NCBI RefSeq assembly: GCF_002934365.1
Contig: NZ_PTIY01000009.1
Coordinates: 1-64,000 of the forward strand
Length of the DNA: 64,000 nt
Direction: 5' to 3'
Source of the DNA: Methylobacter tundripaludum
GTDB taxonomy: Bacteria; Pseudomonadota; Gammaproteobacteria; Methylococcales; Methylomonadaceae
Part shown: in pieces, positions 37,065 to 45,731 of the stretch
How the letters are laid out: every line of letters begins with the position of its first letter
How positions within the stretch are numbered: position 1 is the first letter of the stretch
Program-made: the position numbers and the translations under genes
Notes under the pieces: generated by a model
What the model saw: the letters and a program-made list of their open reading frames with translations, nothing else
The model's database searches: none
Told to the model about the DNA's origin: nothing

Positions 37065-37662
37065 GTCTTTATTGCTGTATTGTTTTTTGGTCTGGCTGCC
37101 GCCTGCTTTAGGTCATGCCGACACGCCTGTACCGAGCACATCCGAAGTGCCTGTCCTGAGCCGAGTTGAAGGGTTCGGCGTGGTGGTGAAAAATGCCGAG
37201 ATTGCTTTGCAAGGCGATAGCTATGTGTTGGCTGCGGATATAGATTATCAGCTTAGTCCACGGGCAAAGGAGGCGTTGCAAAACGGTGTGCCTTTGTATT
37301 GGGATATACATGTCAAGACGCAACAGCATCGCGATTTTTTTTGGGACAAGACGCTGAGTAAGTCCGCTATACGTTACCGCATTCAGTATCACGCCTTATT
37401 GAATATGTACCGGGTCAGGAATGAGGGCGGCGGGGAGATATATAATTTTTCCACGCTGTCTGCGGCGCTTGATCTGATGTCAACGATACGTGATTTTCGC
37501 GTAATGGATAAGGCGTTTTATGAGTCGGGAAAGCGCTATGCGGTAGGCATAAAAGTAACGCTGGACCGGGACGCTCTGCCTTTACCGCTCCGCCCGGTCG
37601 CCTATGCTAACCCTCAATGGTACTTATCCAGTGATTGGACATTATGGCCTTTGACAAAATAA
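37042..37662 (+). CDS. DUF4390 exported protein with repeat insertion
   Basis: A 206-residue secreted protein of DUF4390, which typically sits between rsmB and ntrY. Residues 1-26 form a signal peptide ending GHA; the domain starts near NAEIALQGDSYVLAADIDYQ. Between them is PVPSTSEVPVLSRVEGFG, encoded by a family C-like repeat (37129-37177) that normal members appear to lack. ATG at 37042 lies within the end of rsmB. The 3' end overlaps ntrY by 19 nt. Function is unknown; position suggests a periplasmic accessory to NtrYX sensing. Confidence 0.86.
   Translation: MRASANNKSLLLYCFLVWLPPALGHADTPVPSTSEVPVLSRVEGFGVVVKNAEIALQGDSYVLAADIDYQLSPRAKEALQNGVPLYWDIHVKTQQHRDFFWDKTLSKSAIRYRIQYHALLNMYRVRNEGGGEIYNFSTLSAALDLMSTIRDFRVMDKAFYESGKRYAVGIKVTLDRDALPLPLRPVAYANPQWYLSSDWTLWPLTK
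37129..37177 (+). repeat. family C-like repeat inside the DUF4390 coding region
   Basis: GTACCGAGCACATCCGAAGT is followed by CCTGTCCTGAGCCGAGTTGA and AGGGTTCGGC. The reverse complement has the CCCTTCAACTCGGCTCAGG form of the dispersed CCTTCGACAAGCTCAGG element, also seen at 23929-23944. It is in frame and adds about 16 residues after the signal peptide. Confidence 0.65.
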
Positions 37663-39791
37663 AACCCCCCGTCAGTCTATCCATATTAGCGCTGTTTGGC
37701 CTGATTTTGCTGTTGCTGCAGCTGATGAGTTCGGCAACGCAGGAATCTTCAGAACTGAGCGCGATGTATTCATGGCTGCTGTTGGTCAACGCGCTGGGTT
37801 CGGTGGTGTTGTTGGGACTGGTTGGGGCCAATATTTATTCTCTGGCGCGGCAGTTAAAAAAACGCGAGGCGGGGTCGAGGCTGACCACGCGCATGGTGTC
37901 GCTGTTTGTTGTATTGGCTTTGGCTCCTGCGGCTATTGTGTTTTATTTTTCGATGCAGTTTCTGCATCAGGGGATCGATAGCTGGTTTAATGTCGAAATA
38001 GACCGGGCGATGGAGGATGCGCTGGAGTTGAGTCAGGCATCGTTAGATCAGCGGATGCGCTGGCATTTGCGGCAAACGCAGCAGTTGACCGGGAAGTTGG
38101 TCGAATCGTCGGAAACCCAGGCGACGCTGGAAATAGAAAATTTGCGTCAACTTTCCGGGGCCTCCGAGATGACGCTGTTCTCCCGGCAAGGCAGGATTAT
38201 TGCATCAAGCAGCATCAATCCCAGCGATATTTTGCCGAGTTTGCCGGATGAGCATATCTGGTTGCAGCTGCGGCAGAATGCGGAATATGTCGCCTTGGCG
38301 CCGGTACGCGAGGATGAATTGATGATCCGGGTTATCGTCGCTATTAAGTCAAAAGAGCCGCAATATTTGCAGGCTTTATATCCGGTGCCGGTAAGAATCG
38401 CCGATTTGGCCGACTCGGTCGAATTCGCCTTTGTGCGTTACCAGGAGATGCATTTTTTAAGGCACTCATTAAAGTTGAGTTTCTCCCTGGCCTTGTCGCT
38501 GGTTTTGTTGATGAGTTTATTGGCGGCTATCTGGGTGGCCTTTATCAGTATCCGTAATATTATCGCGCCGGTAAAGGCGCTGGTTAAGGGGACGCAGGCG
38601 GTGGCTTCAGGGCATTACGACCAGGAACTGCCGGTCATTGCCCAGGATGATTTGGGCTTTCTGGTGGAGTCTTTTAATGAAATGACGCACCGTATCGCCA
38701 GAGCTAGCGATGAAACCCGGATGGCCGGTATTGAGGTGGAAAACCAACGGGCTTATCTGGAAACGATATTGGCGAATTTAACGGCCGGCGTGATCAGCTT
38801 TGATGCGGGGCATAAGATACGCACGGCGAATCAGGCGGCGTACAGGATTTTCCATATTCATGTGAATCAGTTTGTCGGGCGGACTTTGCTGGAATTGGTT
38901 CAGGGTTATGCAGAATTGGCCGAGCCGTTAAAATCGATTCAGCGCTTATTGGAGCAAGCCGACGATATATGGCAGCAGCGGATCGCCTTTTTAGGCCCTA
39001 ATGGCCGGCAGGAATTGCTGTGCCGAGGCACGCCGCTGTTTTCCCAGGAAGGTTACCGGGTCGGGGCGGTGGTGGTTTTTGACGATGTAACCGACCTGAT
39101 CCAGGCGCAAAAAAACGCAGCCTGGGGGGAAGTGGCGAGAAGGCTGGCTCATGAAATCAAGAATCCGTTAACACCGATACAGTTATCGGCGGAACGCTTG
39201 CAGCACAAGCTGGCTGACAAGCTGAACGACGTTGACGCGGGTATGTTGCAGCGCTCAACCACCATCATCGTGCAGCAGGTTGAGGCGATGAAGGAAATGG
39301 TCGATGATTTTTCGGAATACGCCAAGCCGTCCAAGAAACAGACCGTGGATATCGATTTGCCCGCATTGGTTCAGGAAGTGTTGGCGCTTTATGCGCTAAA
39401 GTCGGGGGTCAAATTTAAAGCCGATTATGATACCGGTTTGTTGATGATTAAGGGGGATCCGGTTAGTATCAGGCAAGTGCTGCACAACTTGATAAAAAAT
39501 GCGCTGGAAGCGATAGATGCTAATGGCGTGATTGAAATAAGCCTGCACCGGGTGCAGAAAAATAATACCGATTTTATCGAAATAGCGCTTTACGATGACG
39601 GGCCGGGCATTAAAGACGAGCAAATCGAGCAAATCTTCGAACCTTATGTAACCACCAAGGCCAAGGGAACCGGCTTGGGATTGGCGATAGTCAAAAAAAT
39701 AATAGAAGAACATGGCGGTGCGATATGGGTCGACACCAGCCGTAAAGTGGGAGCTGGATTTATTATCCAGTTTCCGGCGTGTAATTTTTGA
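37644..39791 (+). CDS. ntrY: nitrogen-regulation-type sensor kinase NtrY
   Basis: A 715-residue membrane histidine kinase. Two TM segments lie in residues 10-95, a periplasmic/extracytoplasmic segment follows, then a third TM near 280-305, HAMP (IIAPVKALVKGTQAVASG), PAS near 370-470, HisKA (ARRLAHEIKNPLTPIQLSAE, phospho-His in HEIKNP) and HATPase (HNLIKNALEA, DDGPGI, GTGLGLAIV). ATG at 37644 overlaps the DUF4390 end. It pairs with ntrX 14 nt downstream. Known roles include nitrogen, redox and respiratory control. Confidence 0.93.
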   Translation: MAFDKIKPPVSLSILALFGLILLLLQLMSSATQESSELSAMYSWLLLVNALGSVVLLGLVGANIYSLARQLKKREAGSRLTTRMVSLFVVLALAPAAIVFYFSMQFLHQGIDSWFNVEIDRAMEDALELSQASLDQRMRWHLRQTQQLTGKLVESSETQATLEIENLRQLSGASEMTLFSRQGRIIASSSINPSDILPSLPDEHIWLQLRQNAEYVALAPVREDELMIRVIVAIKSKEPQYLQALYPVPVRIADLADSVEFAFVRYQEMHFLRHSLKLSFSLALSLVLLMSLLAAIWVAFISIRNIIAPVKALVKGTQAVASGHYDQELPVIAQDDLGFLVESFNEMTHRIARASDETRMAGIEVENQRAYLETILANLTAGVISFDAGHKIRTANQAAYRIFHIHVNQFVGRTLLELVQGYAELAEPLKSIQRLLEQADDIWQQRIAFLGPNGRQELLCRGTPLFSQEGYRVGAVVVFDDVTDLIQAQKNAAWGEVARRLAHEIKNPLTPIQLSAERLQHKLADKLNDVDAGMLQRSTTIIVQQVEAMKEMVDDFSEYAKPSKKQTVDIDLPALVQEVLALYALKSGVKFKADYDTGLLMIKGDPVSIRQVLHNLIKNALEAIDANGVIEISLHRVQKNNTDFIEIALYDDGPGIKDEQIEQIFEPYVTTKAKGTGLGLAIVKKIIEEHGGAIWVDTSRKVGAGFIIQFPACNF

Positions 39792-39805
39792 GATGTCGTA
39801 AAGTT

Positions 39806-41167
39806 ATGAATGCACACATACCACGTATATTGGTTGTAGATGATGAGCCTGACATTCGCCGCTTGGTCTGCGAAATTCTTGAAGATGAGGGCTATCAGGT
39901 TGCTACCGCAGAAAATGCCGGTGCAGCACGGGAATTAAAAAAATCCAATGCTCCCGATTTGATCCTGCTTGATATTTGGATGCCGGATACCGATGGCATT
40001 ACCTTGTTGAAAGAATGGGTGGCCGAAAAAGCCCTGCTTTGTCCTGTGGTGATGATGTCGGGACACGGTTCCGTTGAAGCGGCTGTCGAGGCCACCCGGT
40101 TGGGGGCTTATGATTTTCTTGAGAAGCCGTTGTCTCTGGCAAAATTATTATTGATCGTGGAAAGGGCTTTGGAAGCCAGCAGTCTGCAAATAGAAAATGC
40201 AGGGCTTAAGCAGCAGCTGGCCGCCGATATTGAACCGGTCGGCAAGAGCGCAACCGTTGCGCGAATCAAGGATCAATTAAAGCGCTTGGCTCAGCATGAC
40301 GCCAGGGTGTTATTTTCCGGTGAGGCGGGTGTTGGCAAGGAAATGTACGCGCGATACCTGCACAATAATAGCGCGCATCGGGACGGTCCCTTTGTCGACG
40401 TGGCGGTAGGCAGCATATCGCCGGAAAATTCGGCGGTCGAATTTTTCGGCAAAGAGGATGGGGGCAAGATTTACCCGGGCTTATTGGAAAGGGCGCATAA
40501 GGGAACGCTGTTTTTAGGTGAAATCGGCGGCATGGATAAGGAAACCCAACTGAGATTGCTTGGCGCTTTGGAATCAAGTTCGTTTTTGCGGGTCGGCGGC
40601 AGCGAGGCGGTTCGCGTCGATGTCCGTGTGGTGGCCTCAACCCGGATCGCTCTGGATGAGGAGGTCAAGGCCGGACGGTTTCGGCAGGACTTGTATTATC
40701 TGCTGAATGAGGTCTCGCTGGATATTCAACCGCTTCGGGAGCACAGTGAAGATGTGCCGGCGTTACTGAGTTTTTATGTCGATTATTTCGTCAGTCAGGA
40801 TCGATTGTCTTTTCGGAAATTTTCGATGGCGGCGCAAAACTTTTTGCGCAACTACAGCTGGCGTGGCAACGTTCGGGAATTGAAAAACCTGGTGCAGCGC
40901 TTGATGATTTTGGGTGCCGGGGAAGATATAGAGTTGGATGAGGTGAAGGCGGCGTTAGGGTCGGTCATGAGCGACACCGGTACATCTCAAACAGTGCCTG
41001 AGTTTTTTAATTTACCGTTAAAAGAGGCCAGGGATCATTTTGAGAAGTCCTATCTGGAATATCATTTTGAAAGAACCGGCGGCAGTGTGGCAAAATTATC
41101 GACCGCAGTAGGCATGGAACGGACACATCTTTATCGCAAATTACATTCGTTGAATATAAAATTATAA
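39806..41167 (+). CDS. ntrX: response regulator NtrX, altered Walker B
   Basis: A 453-residue NtrC-family regulator: receiver (DDEPDIRR, phospho-Asp in LLDIWMPDTDG), AAA+ domain, C-terminal Fis-type HTH (AVGMERTHLYRKLHSLNIKL). Walker A is intact-looking (GEAGVGKEMYARYL). The GAFTGA loop contacting sigma-54 is absent (FFGKEDGGKIYPGLLERA), as is usual in NtrX, and the Walker B Asp is Gly (GTLFLGEIGGM in place of LFLDEI). This predicts weak or no ATP hydrolysis and action as a conventional DNA-binding regulator. ATG at 39806 has the best N-terminus. Confidence 0.93.
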   Translation: MNAHIPRILVVDDEPDIRRLVCEILEDEGYQVATAENAGAARELKKSNAPDLILLDIWMPDTDGITLLKEWVAEKALLCPVVMMSGHGSVEAAVEATRLGAYDFLEKPLSLAKLLLIVERALEASSLQIENAGLKQQLAADIEPVGKSATVARIKDQLKRLAQHDARVLFSGEAGVGKEMYARYLHNNSAHRDGPFVDVAVGSISPENSAVEFFGKEDGGKIYPGLLERAHKGTLFLGEIGGMDKETQLRLLGALESSSFLRVGGSEAVRVDVRVVASTRIALDEEVKAGRFRQDLYYLLNEVSLDIQPLREHSEDVPALLSFYVDYFVSQDRLSFRKFSMAAQNFLRNYSWRGNVRELKNLVQRLMILGAGEDIELDEVKAALGSVMSDTGTSQTVPEFFNLPLKEARDHFEKSYLEYHFERTGGSVAKLSTAVGMERTHLYRKLHSLNIKL

Positions 41168-41206
41168 ATATAAAGCATCGCCCTTGAATATAAATCATAA
41201 ATAAAC

Positions 41207-41235
41207 TTGAAAGATATGGTAATCCTTAGTAAAAT
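41207..41235 (+). promoter_or_regulatory. sigma-70-type promoter of rplM-rpsI
   Basis: -35 TTGAAA (41207-41212), a 17-nt spacer and -10 TAAAAT (41230-41235). A start near 41242 would leave a leader of about 37 nt before rplM. Confidence 0.72.
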
Positions 41236-41278
41236 TTCGCTCTTTATATTGAGCCTTTAACAGAAAGCCTAAGCAACG

Positions 41279-41707
41279 ATGAAAACATTTAGTGCAAAGC
41301 CAGCAGAAGTTAAGCGTGATTGGTACGTGGTCGATGCAGAAGGAAAGACGCTTGGTCGTCTTGCTTCTGAAATTGCGCTTCGTCTTCGCGGTAAACATAA
41401 ACCAGAATACACACCGCATGTTGATACCGGTGATTACATTATTGTAGTGAATGCAGAGAAGATAGGCGTTACCGGCAATAAAGAACAAGATAAATTGTAT
41501 CAGCGCCACACAGGTTATATCGGTAATCTCAAAACCGTTACCTTGGGTAAATTAAGAAAAACTTTCCCTGATCGTATTCTTACTACAGCAGTTAAAGGTA
41601 TGTTGCCTAATAATCCGCTGGGTCGTGCAATGTTCAAGAAATTGAAAGTTTATGCAGGTCCTGAACACGATCATCAGGCTCAACAGCCACAAGTATTAGA
41701 ATTATAA
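41279..41707 (+). CDS. rplM: 50S ribosomal protein L13
   Basis: A 142-residue L13. Opening [20 protein letters not shown] and the signature [18 protein letters not shown] are diagnostic; length equals E. coli L13. It is followed 11 nt later by rpsI in the conserved pair. Confidence 0.98.
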   Translation: MKTFSAKPAEVKRDWYVVDAEGKTLGRLASEIALRLRGKHKPEYTPHVDTGDYIIVVNAEKIGVTGNKEQDKLYQRHTGYIGNLKTVTLGKLRKTFPDRILTTAVKGMLPNNPLGRAMFKKLKVYAGPEHDHQAQQPQVLEL

Positions 41708-41718
41708 GCGGGTAGATC

Positions 41719-42114
41719 ATGGTAGCAGCAGCTCAGTACTACGGAACAGGTCGTCGTAAATGTGCAATAGCACGCGTTTACGCAAGGTCAGGTACCGGAA
41801 AAATCACTATTAACACAAAAACTCTCGAAGAATATTTTGGTCGCAAAACTGACCAGATGGTTTCTCGCCAACCGCTGGGTTGTGTTGACATGGAAGGTAA
41901 ATTCGATATTAACGTGATCGTTAAAGGCGGCGGTCCGTCAGGTCAGGCTGGCGCTATCCGTCACGGTCTGACGCGTGCGCTGATGGCATACGATGAAGCT
42001 TTGCGTCCAGCACTTAGAAAAGCCGGTTATGTTACCCGCGATTCACGTATTGTTGAGCGTAAAAAAGTCGGTTTACACAAAGCCAGAAAGCGTCCACAGT
42101 ACTCGAAACGTTAA
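41719..42114 (+). CDS. rpsI: 30S ribosomal protein S9
   Basis: A 131-residue S9. [20 protein letters not shown] and [20 protein letters not shown] are diagnostic, and the C-terminal [14 protein letters not shown] tail reaches the decoding-site tRNA. A terminator-like hairpin follows at 42160. Confidence 0.98.
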   Translation: MVAAAQYYGTGRRKCAIARVYARSGTGKITINTKTLEEYFGRKTDQMVSRQPLGCVDMEGKFDINVIVKGGGPSGQAGAIRHGLTRALMAYDEALRPALRKAGYVTRDSRIVERKKVGLHKARKRPQYSKR

Positions 42115-42159
42115 TCGATTACTTCATTATGAGGTAACTCGCGTTACGCATATGGAAAT

Positions 42160-42195
42160 AAAAAGGGCTGCATTCCTAGGATGTGGCCTTTTTTT
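42160..42195 (+). terminator. terminator of rplM-rpsI
   Basis: AAAAAGGGCTGCAT and ATGTGGCCTTTTTTT form an imperfect stem around TCCTAGG, with a run of seven T at the end. It lies 45 nt after the rpsI stop and just before the glycosyltransferase gene. Confidence 0.7.
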
Positions 42196-42218
42196 ATGGG
42201 CATTTAAAAGGGGGAGCT

Positions 42219-42938
42219 GTGAAGATCTCGATTGTTGTTCCTGTTTATAATGAAGCTGATAATATCGTTTCTTTAATTGAAGAGATTGTTACAGCAATGA
42301 ATCAGGCTGAAGCCTATGAAATCATCTATGTCGATGACGGCAGTAATGACGGCACTGCGACAGTTTTAAGGCAGACGCAACAACATATCAAAGTTCTGAG
42401 AGTGATTCGACACCAACAAAGCTGCGGGCAAAGCGCGGCCATTCATACCGGAGTAAAGGCGGCAAACTATTCTTGCATCGCAACGCTGGATGGTGACGGA
42501 CAAAATGATCCGGCTGATATTCCCCGGTTGCATGAGATATTGATGCAACAAAGAAAAATCAACAGCAATTTATGGATGGTGGCCGGGTGGAGAAATAGAC
42601 GTCATGATTCCGCCTGGCGGCTTTTTTCATCGAAAGTGGCTAATGCCGTTCGTTCCCGCCTGTTAGGGGATAATACGCCGGATACCGGTTGCGGATTAAA
42701 GGTGTTTTTAAGAGATAAGTTTCTGACTTTACCGTATTTTGATCATATGCACCGCTTCTTGCCTGCACTGGTTTTAAGGGCGGGTGGACAAGTTATTTCC
42801 GAGCCGGTTCGGCACAGAGTCAGGGTGCATGGCTATTCGAAATACGGTACCTTAGACCGGCTTTGGGTAGGAATTGCCGACATATTAGGCGTGATATGGC
42901 TGCAGAGGCGGGCAAAATTACCGGAGGCAAGTGAGTGA
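42219..42938 (+). CDS. family 2 glycosyltransferase (polyprenyl-phosphate type)
   Basis: A 239-residue GT2 enzyme of the DPM1/ArnC group. ISIVVPVYNEADNIVSLIEE is the nucleotide-sugar N-terminus; IIYVDDGSNDGT and TLDGDGQNDP supply the metal-binding DxD-type aspartates; GLKVFLRDKF and HRFLPAL follow. No C-terminal TM pair, so it resembles dolichol-phosphate mannosyltransferase-like enzymes that load a sugar on a lipid phosphate. GTG at 42219 is chosen for the GGGGGAG site ahead of it. It overlaps the next gene (GTGA at 42935). Confidence 0.9.
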   Translation: MKISIVVPVYNEADNIVSLIEEIVTAMNQAEAYEIIYVDDGSNDGTATVLRQTQQHIKVLRVIRHQQSCGQSAAIHTGVKAANYSCIATLDGDGQNDPADIPRLHEILMQQRKINSNLWMVAGWRNRRHDSAWRLFSSKVANAVRSRLLGDNTPDTGCGLKVFLRDKFLTLPYFDHMHRFLPALVLRAGGQVISEPVRHRVRVHGYSKYGTLDRLWVGIADILGVIWLQRRAKLPEASE

Positions 42939-43219
42939 ACTTAGATAAAGATGGCGTGTGGCTTGTGATAGGTTTTCTGGGACAGGCGCTGTTTTCCGCT
43001 CGGTTTATAGTGCAATGGCTGAAGAGCGAGCGCGAGAAAAAAAGCGTCTTTCCTATCGCTTTCTGGTATTTCAGCATCGGCGGCGGCGTTACCCTGCTGG
43101 CTTACGCGGTTTACCGGCAGGACCCGGTTTTTATCGTGGGGCAACTTAGCGGTCTGTTTATTTATCTTCGGAACCTGTATTTCGTGATCCACGAGCGTAA
43201 AAATTTAAACCTGGAATAA
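42935..43219 (+). CDS. small membrane protein with lipid A biosynthesis N-terminal domain (LABS_N)
   Basis: A 94-residue membrane protein matching the domain found at the N-terminus of some lipid-A-disaccharide synthases: GFLGQALFSARFIVQWLKSE, then PIAFWYFSIGGG and an RNLYFVIHERK end. Two or three TM helices. Stand-alone copies accompany GT2 and GT39 genes and could help move or present the lipid-linked sugar; that is inference. The start is GTG, overlapping the GT2 stop. Confidence 0.85.
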   Translation: MNLDKDGVWLVIGFLGQALFSARFIVQWLKSEREKKSVFPIAFWYFSIGGGVTLLAYAVYRQDPVFIVGQLSGLFIYLRNLYFVIHERKNLNLE

Positions 43220-43222
43220 ACG

Positions 43223-44836
43223 ATGTATCGGTTGCTGCCCGGCTGGCTTTGGCTTCTCCTTCTTTGGGGTGTTTTGATTGCCGTCAGCCTTTACGTCCGG
43301 CCGTTATTCCCGATTGATGAAACCCGGTACGCCGCCGTTGCGTGGGAAATGTGGCTTAGAAATGATTTCCTGGTCCCCTATTTAAATGGCGAGGTTTACA
43401 GCCACAAACCGCCGTTGTTATTCTGGTTGATGCAACTCAGCTGGCGGCTGTTTGGCGTTAACGACTGGTCGCTACGCCTGATTTCACCGCTTTTTTCCTT
43501 GGCAACATTATTTTTATCCGGCGCAGTGGCCCGTACATTATGGCCTGAACGCAAGCGGATTGAAGCGCTTACGCCGTTGCTTTTGCTGGGATTGTCTTTT
43601 TGGCTGGTCTACAGTACCTTGACCATGTTCGATATGATGTTGGCGTTTTTTGCCTTACTGGGCGTCTACAGTCTGTTAAAACTCGCCGAATCGCGTTTAT
43701 CTTTAAAGTACTGGGCTCTGTTAGGAATAGCCATCGGCGGCGGCGCTCTTAGCAAAGGTCCGGTGATTCTGCTGCATATTTTACCTGTCGCATTACTGGG
43801 GCCGTGGTGGTTGAAAACGACTGGTTTTCGCTGGAAACATTGGTATTTGGCGCTGGTCTCTGCCGTTTTAATTGGGGCCGCAATCGCATTGTGTTGGGCA
43901 ATACCGGCCGGTATTGCCGGAGGTGAGGACTATAGAAAGGCGATTTTTCTGGGGCAGACCAGCGGGCGACTGGTCGAGTCTTTTGCGCATCGCCTGCCGT
44001 GGTGGTGGTATTTGGAGATTTTGCCGTTATTGTTGCTGCCCTGGCTGCTTTGGAAGCCTTTATGGGTAGGATTACGCAAGCTCACGCATCAGGATTCGGG
44101 TATCCGTTTTTGTCTGGTCTGGGCTATACCTGTTTTTATCGCATTTTCCCTGATCAGCGGTAAGCGCATCCATTATTTATTGCCGCTGATTCCGGCTTTG
44201 GCCTTGATATTGGCGCGGGCAGTAGATGAGTTAACTGAACCTGAGCGTTGGCAGCGAGGCCACATTATTGTCATGGCGGTTTTCGGATTGCTGGGTGTGG
44301 TATTCATGTTGTTGCCGTGGATAAAGGGTGTTTACCCACGGCAGTCCGAGTTATCGCTAATCTCGCCGATGTGGGGCGGCCTGCTGGTTATCAGCGCGGT
44401 CGTTTTGGCGGTCATTAGGGCAAAGGAACTACAAGATTCGGTTTTATACATTTGCGTCGCGTCGGTTATCGCGTTAACAACCGTGTCCGGCGGCATTTTT
44501 TCAGTTAAAGCCGACCGTTACGATACCAAAATCGCGGCCCGGACAATTGCCGCTTTAATGGATCAAAACAGAGCTGTTGCTTTTTACGGCAGCAAGTATC
44601 ACGGCCAATATCAATTTGCCGGGCGTCTTAAACAGCCGATTACCGTCATACCGGGTTTCGCCGAGTTGTACGCTTGGGCAAAGCAGCATCAAACCGGCTA
44701 TATCATCGTGACATATAGCGATGCAGAGGCATTGTCCCCATCGTTGATCAGTTACCACTATCCGTTCAGGGGTCAAAATGTAGGCTTGCTTTCCTGCCGG
44801 GTGTTGTTGGCGAATTCCGCCTCAGTGCCGTTCTGA
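43223..44836 (+). CDS. GT39/ArnT-like membrane glycosyltransferase
   Basis: A 537-residue polytopic enzyme of the ArnT/PMT superfamily. The catalytic PIDETRYAAVAWEMW (DE motif in the first periplasmic loop) and GEVYSHKPPLLFWLMQLSW are clear, with about 12 hydrophobic segments. Such enzymes transfer a sugar from a polyprenyl phosphate to lipid A or protein on the periplasmic side. With the two preceding genes it forms a load-flip-transfer operon. Acceptor and sugar are unknown. Confidence 0.9.
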   Translation: MYRLLPGWLWLLLLWGVLIAVSLYVRPLFPIDETRYAAVAWEMWLRNDFLVPYLNGEVYSHKPPLLFWLMQLSWRLFGVNDWSLRLISPLFSLATLFLSGAVARTLWPERKRIEALTPLLLLGLSFWLVYSTLTMFDMMLAFFALLGVYSLLKLAESRLSLKYWALLGIAIGGGALSKGPVILLHILPVALLGPWWLKTTGFRWKHWYLALVSAVLIGAAIALCWAIPAGIAGGEDYRKAIFLGQTSGRLVESFAHRLPWWWYLEILPLLLLPWLLWKPLWVGLRKLTHQDSGIRFCLVWAIPVFIAFSLISGKRIHYLLPLIPALALILARAVDELTEPERWQRGHIIVMAVFGLLGVVFMLLPWIKGVYPRQSELSLISPMWGGLLVISAVVLAVIRAKELQDSVLYICVASVIALTTVSGGIFSVKADRYDTKIAARTIAALMDQNRAVAFYGSKYHGQYQFAGRLKQPITVIPGFAELYAWAKQHQTGYIIVTYSDAEALSPSLISYHYPFRGQNVGLLSCRVLLANSASVPF

Positions 44837-44926
44837 AACCATAGATTTGAAGTATCCACAAAACCGCGTAAAAACGCCTTATACACAAAAAATGAACGAA
44901 TTTAACCATTGTTTATCAGGTCAATC

Positions 44927-45664
44927 ATGAACTGTCCGAAGTGCCACGGTAAGCGGCATCTGCAAAGTGAAGTCTGCCCTCATTGCGGCATCGTCTTTCA
45001 GAAATATTTAAAATACCATCCTGAACAAACGGGGCAACGGCTTATTCAGCCGCCCATTGTGACGTTATCTGAAGAATATGGAGTCAAGACGTCGATGCGT
45101 AATCTGTTGCACGAGACGCAGCAATGCACGTTGGCCTGTTTTATCGGCAGGTCGATTATTCTTTTGGGTCTGATTATTTGGAGTTGGCGGCTTATCGGGC
45201 CATCAATCGAAAGCAATGCAGCCGGGACCTCTTTTTTACATCAGGTCAATCTGCCTTTTCATGAAGCGGGACATATTGTTTTCAGGCCGTTAGGCGCATT
45301 TATCACCTCATTGGGCGGTACGTTGGGACAACTGTTAATGCCGACCCTATGCATGGTCGTGTTATTGGTCAAAACACGCGACCCTTTTGGCGCGTCGGTA
45401 GCCTTATGGTGGGTCGGTGAAAATTTTTTGGATGTTGCGCCGTATGTGAACGATGCACGAGCCGGGCAATTACCGCTATTGGGCGGTAATTTCGGTCATT
45501 CGTCCCCCTATGGTTTCCACGATTGGCAATATCTTTTGACTGAGTCCGGTCTTTTGCAATACGACCATGCTCTGGCTAAAACAGTGTTTACGACAGGGGT
45601 TGCAATCATGCTGCTGGCGCTGTTGTGGGGCGGGCGTTTACTGGTTAATCGGTATAGGCGCTAA
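44927..45664 (+). CDS. zinc-ribbon membrane protein with HEAGH motif
   Basis: A 245-residue protein. Residues 1-25 form a zinc ribbon (MNCPKCHG then CPHCGIVFQKYLK). A TM segment near 75-95 precedes NLPFHEAGHIVFRPLGAF, an HExxH-type motif, followed by further hydrophobic segments (LGQLLMPTLCMVVLLV) and WWVGENFLDVAPYV with a possible third ligand. The layout recalls site-2/M50-type intramembrane peptidases, but I cannot place it in a named family. ATG at 44927 removes an unrelated leader and starts directly at the zinc ribbon. Confidence 0.7.
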   Translation: MNCPKCHGKRHLQSEVCPHCGIVFQKYLKYHPEQTGQRLIQPPIVTLSEEYGVKTSMRNLLHETQQCTLACFIGRSIILLGLIIWSWRLIGPSIESNAAGTSFLHQVNLPFHEAGHIVFRPLGAFITSLGGTLGQLLMPTLCMVVLLVKTRDPFGASVALWWVGENFLDVAPYVNDARAGQLPLLGGNFGHSSPYGFHDWQYLLTESGLLQYDHALAKTVFTTGVAIMLLALLWGGRLLVNRYRR

Positions 45665-45731
45665 GCTCCCCGTCCAGGCTGAGCTTATCGAGGCGTTAGC
45701 GTATTCTGCAAAGTTGGTTTCGCGCCTTTTC

